NCBI RefSeq assembly: GCF_030150285.1
Contig: NZ_JASLGE010000020.1
Coordinates: 1-64,000, forward strand
Length of the DNA: 64,000 nt
Origin: Pseudomonas sp.
GTDB lineage: Bacteria > Pseudomonadota > Gammaproteobacteria > Pseudomonadales > Pseudomonadaceae
Reading direction: 5' to 3'
The position numbers were made by a program, and so were the translations under genes. Below, one piece after another: positions 1-5,192 of the stretch. Position 1 is the stretch's first letter, and the number at the start of each line of letters is the position of its first letter. Below the pieces are notes generated by a model that worked only from the letters and a program-made list of their open reading frames with translations, ran no database searches and was not told where the DNA came from.

Positions 1-1
1 A

Positions 2-301
2 GGTCAATCGACCTTTGTCGAAATAACCCGCCGCACACGTTCATCCAAAGACCAATGTTCCTGGGACGATAAATACTTCTCCAAAGCCGAGAAAAAAGAA
101 GCGGGCTGTTTGCCGCAAACGAAGGACTACGGCTATATCGCCTATGTCAAAGGCGACCCTGATGCCAAGGAAGACACGCCCAACCTGCTGCTCTACGTGA
201 TGCAAGACTCGCAGAACGCGCCTGACGGTAAGCCAACCATTGGCAAGGATGAACTTCGCAAGATGGCCGATACCATCGCTGCGTCGATCAAGCGCCGTTG
301 A
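2..301 (+). CDS. C-terminal part of an unrecognised protein
   Basis: The reading frame is open from the first bases of the window to a TGA at 299-301, giving about 99 residues whose start lies outside. The piece is hydrophilic and rich in Lys and Asp, with two cysteines in its first half and a basic end (SIKRR). A central stretch (PNLLLYVMQD) looks like a buried beta strand. I do not recognise a family, and no membrane segment is visible in this part. Codon use resembles the neighbours, so it is probably a real gene; the function is unknown. Confidence 0.6.
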   Translation, partial: GQSTFVEITRRTRSSKDQCSWDDKYFSKAEKKEAGCLPQTKDYGYIAYVKGDPDAKEDTPNLLLYVMQDSQNAPDGKPTIGKDELRKMADTIAASIKRR

Positions 302-322
302 GTTCACTGGAGTGCAACAAAC

Positions 323-451
323 ATGAATCTGCTGCGCATTGGCCAAGGGTTGAAGGTCATCTCGTTCAATGTGCAAACGGGAATGGCGGCAGTGACATCC
401 ACTTTTACCAAGCAGTTAAGCGGTCAACTCTACACATCGGGCGCGTATTGA
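323..451 (+). CDS. possible 42-residue small protein
   Basis: An ATG at 323 follows a GGAG about ten bases upstream and opens a 42-codon frame ending in TGA. The peptide starts MNLLRIGQGLKVISF and has no recognisable domain. It lies just after the preceding gene on the same strand. It could be a genuine small gene or the decayed start of a longer one. The only support is the ribosome binding site and the position, so confidence is low. Confidence 0.25.
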   Translation: MNLLRIGQGLKVISFNVQTGMAAVTSTFTKQLSGQLYTSGAY

Positions 452-478
452 CGGTTTACGGCGATGGCAGCGTGGCTA

Positions 479-512
479 CGACACATCCTTTATAGGGGCG
501 TAGGATGTGTCG
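479..512 (-). terminator. perfect 10-bp hairpin after the TerC-family gene
   Basis: CGACACATCC at 479-488 pairs exactly with GGATGTGTCG at 503-512 around a 14-base loop. It lies 12 bases past the stop of the minus-strand TerC-family gene. There is no clear U tract, so it may be a weak terminator or an mRNA-stabilising stem. Confidence 0.4.
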
Positions 513-524
513 CACGCGCCGGGT

Positions 525-2072
525 TTAGACCTTGGCCAGCAACACCCGTGTCACACGTCGGTCTTCCACCTCGACGACCTTCATGCTCCACCCTTCCCAC
601 TTGAGTGTGTCACCGATCACCGGCAGGCGATCCAACAAGCTCATGACCATGCCGGACAAGGTTTGATAGTCCTCGGTAGGCTTGGCCGGGAAACCCGTGT
701 GCTGACGAATCTGGCTGAGGTTCAAGGCACCGCTGACCAGGTAGCCGTCACCTTGAGGGACAATGTTCGGGCCTTCGATTTCACTGGCGTCGGGCAATTC
801 ACCGGCAATGGATTCCAGAATGTCGGTCATGGTGAGCAGGCCGATAAAATCACCAAATTCGTTCACGACAAAGGCAATGTGGGTCGATTCTTTGCGCATC
901 TGTTCCAGCGCATTGAGTATCGAAAAGCTGTCGAGCAGGTTGATCGCCTTGCGTGCCATCGCCTCCATATCCGGCTCATGCCCCGCCAACAGCTCTTTGA
1001 GCAACTCCTTTTTATGGATAAAACCCAACGGTTCATCGATGCGGCCTTCACGAATCAGCGGCAGGCGCGAGTACGGCGAGTGCATCAGCACCCTGCGTAT
1101 GGTGTCGGGGGTGTCGGCCAAGTCGATATGGTCGATCTCGGCCCGTGGGGTCATCACGGTACGGATCGGTTTTTCGGCCAGTTGCAGTACCCCGCTGATC
1201 ATCACGCGTTCGCGGCGGTGAAACACCTGGGCCTCATCGTCGCCATCCAGCATGTCGGCAATTTCTTCACCGACTTCGTCGGCGCTCAGTTTTCGACCGC
1301 CCAGCAGGCGCATCACGGCATGGGCGGTGCGGTCACGCATGGGGCGCACACCTTGCAGGCTGCGTTTGCGTCGCGAACGAGCAATCTGGTTGAACAGTTC
1401 CACCAGAATCGAGAAGCCAATCGCGGCGTACAGGTAGCCTTTGGGAATATGGAAGCCCAGGCCCTCCGCCGTGAGGTTGAAGCCGATCATCATCAAAAAG
1501 CCCAGGCACAGCATGATCACGGTCGGGTGGCTGTTGACGAACCGGGTCAGCGGTTTGCTGGCGATGATCATCAGGCCGATGGACACAATCACTGCAATCA
1601 TCATCACCGCAAGGTGTTCGACCATGCCCACCGCGGTGATAACGGCGTCCAGTGAGAACACGGCGTCCAGCACCACGATTTGCGCGACGATGGGCCAGAA
1701 CATGGCGTAGCTGGTGGACGAGGTGCGTTCGGCCACGTGCCCTTCCAGGCGTTCATGCAACTCCATCGTTGCCTTGAACAACAGAAACAGACCACCGAAC
1801 AGCATGATCAGGTCTCGGCCTGAGAAGGTTTTACTGAAGACTTCGAACAACGGTTCGGTGAGCGTGACCATCCACGAGATACTGGCCAGCAGGCCCAGCC
1901 GCATCAACAGTGCCAGGGTCAGGCCGATGACGCGGGCGCGGTCGCGCTGCTCGGGTGGCAATTTATCGGCCAGGATGGCGATAAACACCAGGTTATCGAT
2001 GCCCAGCACCAGTTCCAGCACAATCAGGGTCAACAGGCCAAGCCAGGCCGTAGGATCTGCAATCCATTCCAT
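525..2072 (-). CDS. TerC-family membrane protein with CBS pair and CorC domain
   Basis: This 515-residue inner-membrane protein has the YoaE/YegH architecture: an N-terminal TerC-type membrane domain (about residues 1-220, several hydrophobic helices, acidic motifs LGIDNLVF and DAVFSLDAV), a basic linker, a CBS-domain pair (about 285-410) and a C-terminal CorC/HlyC domain (about 425-512). TerC-domain proteins are linked to metal ion efflux, notably Mn2+, and CBS pairs usually bind adenine nucleotides. The substrate here is inferred, not shown. Length matches the E. coli paralogues (about 520 residues). The upstream ribosome binding site is weak. It stands alone, with a hairpin 12 bases past its stop. 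Confidence 0.88.
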   Translation of the reverse strand: MEWIADPTAWLGLLTLIVLELVLGIDNLVFIAILADKLPPEQRDRARVIGLTLALLMRLGLLASISWMVTLTEPLFEVFSKTFSGRDLIMLFGGLFLLFKATMELHERLEGHVAERTSSTSYAMFWPIVAQIVVLDAVFSLDAVITAVGMVEHLAVMMIAVIVSIGLMIIASKPLTRFVNSHPTVIMLCLGFLMMIGFNLTAEGLGFHIPKGYLYAAIGFSILVELFNQIARSRRKRSLQGVRPMRDRTAHAVMRLLGGRKLSADEVGEEIADMLDGDDEAQVFHRRERVMISGVLQLAEKPIRTVMTPRAEIDHIDLADTPDTIRRVLMHSPYSRLPLIREGRIDEPLGFIHKKELLKELLAGHEPDMEAMARKAINLLDSFSILNALEQMRKESTHIAFVVNEFGDFIGLLTMTDILESIAGELPDASEIEGPNIVPQGDGYLVSGALNLSQIRQHTGFPAKPTEDYQTLSGMVMSLLDRLPVIGDTLKWEGWSMKVVEVEDRRVTRVLLAKV

Positions 2073-2382
2073 AAAGGTTATTCAAACTCTCGAAAGGTCA
2101 GGGGGAACGAATAGCGCGCACAGATACGCCGAGCAACGGGCAAAATGCCGGGCTCTGACTGAAATGAATGGGGCGACGCGGGTTCAGATAATGCGGCTGA
2201 GCGCAGGGTTAACGCAGGAAGCGAGAAGCGACTGGGAGGCTCCAGGAGGGTGTTCATATAAGCCTTTATAAAATACGGGAGGTAATCCTACAGTGATTTC
2301 GGCTACTTTCTATGAGGATAGTTATTACAAAGATTTACATCAATTCGCTAAGATCAGCGGAGCCATTTCCCAGGACACCCTT
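2073..2382. other. gene-free spacer between divergent genes
   Basis: This 310-base spacer separates the divergent TerC-family and acetyltransferase genes and must hold both promoters. A strong Shine-Dalgarno-like GGGAGGT at 2277-2283 precedes a GTG at 2293 that would extend the acetyltransferase by 30 residues. The sequence from 2293 to 2370 is AT-rich and promoter-like, so I prefer the later ATG. I looked for a Mn2+ (yybP-ykoY) riboswitch on the minus strand and could not recognise one. Confidence 0.5.
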
Positions 2383-2844
2383 ATGACCGTTCAGGTTCGA
2401 GCCGCACTCCCCGAGGATGCCGTCGCGATCAGCCAGGTGATTATCGCGGCTCTGCGCCAATCCAATGCGCAGGATTACCCGCCCGAAGTGATCGCTCAAG
2501 TGGCGCAGCATTTCGCACCCTCCCACGTGCTGAGCCTGATAAACGGACGCCGCGTGTATGTCGCCACCGTCAACGATCGCGTGATAGGCACCGCCAGTCT
2601 CGATCAGAGCGTGGTGCGCAGTGTGTTTGTTGACCCTGCGCTTCAAGGCATCGGTATTGGCAAGCAACTGATGGCCACACTCGAACGCGCGGCGGCGTGC
2701 GAGGGCGTCTGTTTGCTGCAGGTGCCCTCCTCGATCACGGCCGAGGGGTTTTATGAAGCTTTGGGGTTTCGCAAAGTGCGCGATGAATTCCACGGTGCCG
2801 AACGCACCATCATCATGGATAAACCGCTGGACCCTGCGAACTAG
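2383..2844 (+). CDS. GNAT-family N-acetyltransferase
   Basis: The 153-residue product has a GNAT fold. The acetyl-CoA loop is visible as VDPALQGIGIGKQLM (the Q-x-x-G-x-G motif), preceded by a beta strand and followed by the C-terminal FYEALGFRKV motif typical of small acetyltransferases. The substrate cannot be told. Start: the ATG at 2383 has AGGA about nine bases upstream. A GTG at 2293 with a stronger site would add 30 residues not typical of the family. It appears monocistronic. Confidence 0.85.
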   Translation: MTVQVRAALPEDAVAISQVIIAALRQSNAQDYPPEVIAQVAQHFAPSHVLSLINGRRVYVATVNDRVIGTASLDQSVVRSVFVDPALQGIGIGKQLMATLERAAACEGVCLLQVPSSITAEGFYEALGFRKVRDEFHGAERTIIMDKPLDPAN

Positions 2845-2895
2845 CGGCTTTTTAACGCGACTTTGCGAAATACGCCCTAAATAAGGGGGGGATTT

Positions 2896-3090
2896 TCAGC
2901 GCGCCGAGACGCGCTTGGGGCCGAACCCCAGCCAGGCCAGCATGCCGAACAGCGGCAGGAAAATCACAATGGCCAGCCACATACCCCGCGTGCTGGACGA
3001 TGCGCCGCTGCGCAAAATGCCTCTTATAGCCCATAGCTCCAGCAGTACAAGAATGACGGCAAGCGCGATCCAGACATGTTCAATTTGCAT
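2896..3090 (-). CDS. small two-helix membrane protein, PLDc_N type
   Basis: The 64-residue protein consists of two hydrophobic helices (about 6-25 and 38-57) joined by a short polar loop and ends in basic residues (GPKRVSAR). This matches the 'phospholipase D-nuclease N-terminal' (PLDc_N) family, which despite its name is a membrane anchor with no catalytic residues. The function of the stand-alone form is unknown. It lies downstream of the recombinase gene on the same strand with an 84-base gap. Confidence 0.75.
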   Translation of the reverse strand: MQIEHVWIALAVILVLLELWAIRGILRSGASSSTRGMWLAIVIFLPLFGMLAWLGFGPKRVSAR

Positions 3091-3174
3091 ACATCACCTC
3101 CAGGTAGTCAGTCTTTAGGCGAGTGTGAGGGCTGAGGGTTCAGTCTTTTTTCAAAAGGCTTGCCAGGCGGATAC

Positions 3175-4137
3175 TTACAATTCGAACCGATCCGTCGCGT
3201 TGCGCCGTTCGTTGTCGTCGCGCATGTCGTAGCTGACAGTGGTGGCGATATTGGCGTGATGCGCGAGTTTTTGTGCAATCGAGACGTCGTATTCCTCAAT
3301 GACGCGGGTGATAAACGAACGGCGGAAATCGTGGGGCATGATGTTTACGCCCACCTGCTGGCCGCGCTGTTTGGCGATGTAGTAGATGGCATGCTTGGTA
3401 ATGCGCTCGCGGGTGATGTGATGGCCACGGCGGATACGGTTAAACAGGAACACGTCGTCGCTGCTCCCCTGCGGCAGGTTGGCCCGGCGAAAGTCCAGCC
3501 AGGCTTGCAGTTTTTCAAAGGCCCAGGCGGGAGCAAACTTGATCAGTTCCTTATTACCCTTGCCCATGACCCGCAAGCTGCGCTCGGCCACATTCACCTG
3601 GTTAAGGTCCATGTTCACCGACTCGGACTTGCGCATGCCCGAGCCATACAGAATCGCGATGATCGCCGCATCACGCAACCCTTGCGGGCGCGGGTCGGCG
3701 GCGCATACGTCCATCAACTCACGAATCAGGCTACGGCGCAGGTTGCGCCCCTTGGTCAGGCGCGAACCCCCGCCGGCATGCACCGCGCGGATTTTCAGCA
3801 GGTGATCCTGTGTGATCAGGCTTTGCTGCCAGGCCTGGTTCATCACACCACGAATGGCATTGACGTACAGCGATGAGGTGTTGGGCGCGTAGCCATCTGT
3901 GCGCAGGGCGGCCACCAGTGCGGTGATGTGGCCAGGTTGCAGATGGTGCCAGGGGAAATCTTCGATGGCGATGTCTTCTACCCCCAGCCGATCAGCTGCG
4001 TCCTGCAATACATAACGCATAGTCTGACGGCTCGACGGAGCCAGTCGCTCAAGGTAAAGCGCTACAGGCGTGTGAACCTGGGCGAGCTGAAGCGGTGAAA
4101 TCTGCGTTGCTGCGGGGTCAATCGTTGACACAACCAC
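3175..4137 (-). CDS. lone tyrosine recombinase
   Basis: This 320-residue site-specific recombinase has an N-terminal SAM-like DNA-binding domain (about 20-110) and a C-terminal catalytic domain. All catalytic residues are visible: Arg169 (YGSGMR), Lys196 (GKGNK), His269 and Arg272 (HDFRRSF), His294 (AHHANIATT) and the nucleophile Tyr303 (VSYD). It should be active in DNA strand exchange. The start is GTG at 4137, or a GTG two codons later that has a better-placed GAGAG. It has no excisionase, phage or transposon partner and no tRNA beside it. It does not resemble the chromosome-dimer recombinases XerC or XerD closely, so its target is unknown. Confidence 0.88.
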   Translation of the reverse strand: MVVSTIDPAATQISPLQLAQVHTPVALYLERLAPSSRQTMRYVLQDAADRLGVEDIAIEDFPWHHLQPGHITALVAALRTDGYAPNTSSLYVNAIRGVMNQAWQQSLITQDHLLKIRAVHAGGGSRLTKGRNLRRSLIRELMDVCAADPRPQGLRDAAIIAILYGSGMRKSESVNMDLNQVNVAERSLRVMGKGNKELIKFAPAWAFEKLQAWLDFRRANLPQGSSDDVFLFNRIRRGHHITRERITKHAIYYIAKQRGQQVGVNIMPHDFRRSFITRVIEEYDVSIAQKLAHHANIATTVSYDMRDDNERRNATDRFEL

Positions 4138-4260
4138 TCTCGATACGGGCTGAAACAGCGCTTAATATAACCCAGTCCACTCAAATATCCGTGCAGTGAT
4201 AACGGCCGATTACACATCACGTGGTTTTTCATGCCGCTGTTGCTGGACAGAACTCTTCGC

Positions 4261-4340
4261 GGGGAGGGTGATGTCTTATGATTGTCATTATTACGTCGGG
4301 CCCTATCGAAGTTGGAACAGTTCAACTTCCCTCTTCCTGA
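4261..4340 (+). CDS. mini-ORF 1: possible 20-residue leader peptide
   Basis: A near-ideal Shine-Dalgarno (GGGGAGGG, 4261-4268) sits nine bases before an ATG at 4278. The frame encodes MIVIITSGPIEVGTVQLPSS and stops at 4340. Annotated extent includes the ribosome binding site. It is followed 26 bases later by a second mini-ORF and then by an intrinsic terminator, the layout of a leader that couples translation to termination. There is no homology evidence; expression is inferred from the ribosome binding site only. Confidence 0.35.
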
Positions 4341-4353
4341 ACCATGGCTGTAT

Positions 4354-4405
4354 GAGGGGCACTTTAATGGCATTTAACGTTGACTTAAGTTGCTGTTTTA
4401 AGTAG
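4354..4405 (+). CDS. mini-ORF 2: possible 12-residue leader peptide
   Basis: GAGGGG at 4354-4359 lies seven bases before an ATG at 4367. The frame reads MAFNVDLSCCFK and stops at 4405, nine bases before the terminator stem. Annotated extent includes the ribosome binding site. The tandem Cys codons could be a sensing point. The same frame is open back to a GTG at 4196, so a 69-residue reading is also possible, but the internal ribosome binding site favours the short peptide. Confidence 0.35.
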
Positions 4406-4413
4406 ATTGCGCA

Positions 4414-4436
4414 GGCCGAACACTTCGGCCTTTTTT
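4414..4436 (+). terminator. intrinsic terminator in the mgtA upstream region
   Basis: GGCCGAA (4414-4420) pairs with TTCGGCC (4424-4430) across a three-base loop, followed by six T. It is a textbook Rho-independent terminator on the plus strand. No sizeable gene precedes it on this strand, so it must end a short transcript: either an attenuated leader carrying mini-ORFs 1 and 2 or a small RNA. Confidence 0.85.
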
Positions 4437-4620
4437 AAACCTCACAAAAGAAGCCAATGGACACAGTATCTAGACGCTGTCCGGTCACCGTGTATACGGA
4501 GATCCGGGCGCTTAACCCTGACATTGACGGGACTCGCCTGCACGGCGAGGTCAATTGCGCTAGAGCTTGACGCTCCAACGTAACGGCCTCCCCGGCACCG
4601 GTCCGGTCGCGAGGTGTGTT
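4437..4620 (+). promoter_or_regulatory. structured leader before the 96-residue gene
   Basis: The stretch between the terminator and the next good start codon holds local inverted repeats: CCGT/ACGG near 4488, TCGCC/GGCGA near 4534-4548 flanked by GAC/GTC, and GAGC/GCTC near 4563-4575. The pattern suggests an RNA leader. I could not match it to the M-box or to any other Mg2+ riboswitch I know. Confidence 0.35.
4457..4570 (+). CDS. mini-ORF 3: possible 37-residue peptide
   Basis: ATG 4457 opens a 37-codon frame starting MDTVSRRCPVTVYTEIRALN and ending in TGA at 4568-4570. The amino-acid mix looks protein-like, but the ribosome binding site (AGAAG, spacing three) is poor. The same bases can fold into several small hairpins (around 4487-4499, 4532-4554 and 4563-4575), so the segment may act as structured RNA instead. 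I cannot decide between the two. Confidence 0.25.
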   Translation: MDTVSRRCPVTVYTEIRALNPDIDGTRLHGEVNCARA

Positions 4621-4911
4621 ATGACCTTTAAAGCATTTGTTCTACCCGGCGTTCGCGCTTTCAGCGCCCGCATGCGTGTGAAACTGGCCCGCGAGCCTGC
4701 ATTCGCTGCCCGTACACCCTTCTCTACTCACGTTCTCGCCGCAAAACCTGCGCAGCGTCATGTGCATTGGCGCGTCAGCCCGGCCACCGGCCAGCTGGAG
4801 CAGCGCTGGAGCCTGAGCGATTCCCAGGACCCTCAGAGTTGTGGCTTTTCAAGCCTGCTTGCCCGCGCACGCCTGTTGTTGAGCCTCAACAACAACGCCC
4901 GCGCGGCCTGA
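4621..4911 (+). CDS. small basic protein upstream of mgtA, unknown function
   Basis: ATG 4621 follows a good GAGG six bases upstream and opens a 96-residue frame. The product is basic, with an Arg- and Ala-rich N-terminal third, a middle motif HWRVSPATGQLEQRWSL (paired Trp and Gly-Leu-Glu, like a small beta hairpin) and a Leu-rich end. No signal peptide is evident. I have seen similar short HW...G.L..RWS proteins in pseudomonads but cannot give a function. Its position between a terminator and the mgtA leader suggests it belongs to the Mg2+ response. Confidence 0.6.
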   Translation: MTFKAFVLPGVRAFSARMRVKLAREPAFAARTPFSTHVLAAKPAQRHVHWRVSPATGQLEQRWSLSDSQDPQSCGFSSLLARARLLLSLNNNARAA

Positions 4912-4961
4912 TAATCGGATAATTGAAGCCAGAGCTTTTGATGCTTGAAAGTTCCGACAAC

Positions 4962-4989
4962 GGTTAAGGTTCGATTTAAACATTGTTTA
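4962..4989 (+). promoter_or_regulatory. PhoP-box-like direct repeat upstream of mgtA
   Basis: Three hexamers recur every 11 bases: GGTTAA (4962), GATTTA (4973) and TGTTTA (4984). The last two, separated by five bases, match the enterobacterial PhoP box ((G/T)GTTTA-N5-(G/T)GTTTA) with one mismatch. PhoP-PhoQ control of mgtA is established in enterobacteria and reported for Pseudomonas aeruginosa. The best -10-like hexamer (TATGAA, 5006) is imperfect, so promoter placement is uncertain. Confidence 0.55.
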
Positions 4990-4994
4990 TAAAA

Positions 4995-5045
4995 CTGGAG
5001 TTCTTTATGAACCATTCCAGCTGTTTCCCGCTGCCCGCCGAATAA
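4995..5045 (+). CDS. mini-ORF 4: proline-containing leader peptide before mgtA
   Basis: CTGGAG (4995-5000) lies six bases before an ATG at 5007. The frame encodes MNHSSCFPLPAE and stops at 5045. Annotated extent includes the ribosome binding site. Two prolines near the end recall MgtL, the proline-rich leader peptide that senses prolyl-tRNA charging and Mg2+ upstream of Salmonella mgtA. The sequence is not homologous to MgtL; the parallel is in layout. Hairpins that exclude each other follow directly. Confidence 0.4.
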   Translation: MEFFMNHSSCFPLPAE

Positions 5046-5048
5046 ATA

Positions 5049-5086
5049 GCGTTGTTGTAACGCAGTATCAACCCGGCCTTAACAAC
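5049..5086 (+). promoter_or_regulatory. mutually exclusive hairpins in the mgtA leader
   Basis: GCGTT/AACGC (5049-5053 with 5059-5063) forms a small stem. GTTGTT (5051-5056) can instead pair with AACAAC (5081-5086). Both cannot form at once, and a ribosome finishing mini-ORF 4 at 5045 would favour one over the other. I found no U-tract terminator between here and mgtA, so any control would be Rho-dependent or translational. Confidence 0.35.
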
Positions 5087-5192
5087 TTATAGAACCGATC
5101 GCCAAGTGTGCAACTGGGCCCGCTGAAACTCGCCTTTGCAAAAGCCAGTTTTCGGCGCGCCTTGTTCCGTTAAGCGACAGGAGCATCACCCC

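Noticed and set aside
507..1655. A 382-codon plus-strand frame opposite the TerC-family gene
   Set aside because: Translation is His/Gln/Val-rich with no domain, while the minus strand encodes a recognisable membrane protein.
2073..2382. Mn2+ (yybP-ykoY) riboswitch upstream of the TerC-family gene
   Set aside because: The characteristic conserved loops were not found on the minus strand.
4437..5192. M-box or enterobacterial mgtA-type Mg2+ riboswitch
   Set aside because: I could not find the conserved M-box core or the Salmonella leader sequence; only generic hairpins and mini-ORFs are visible.
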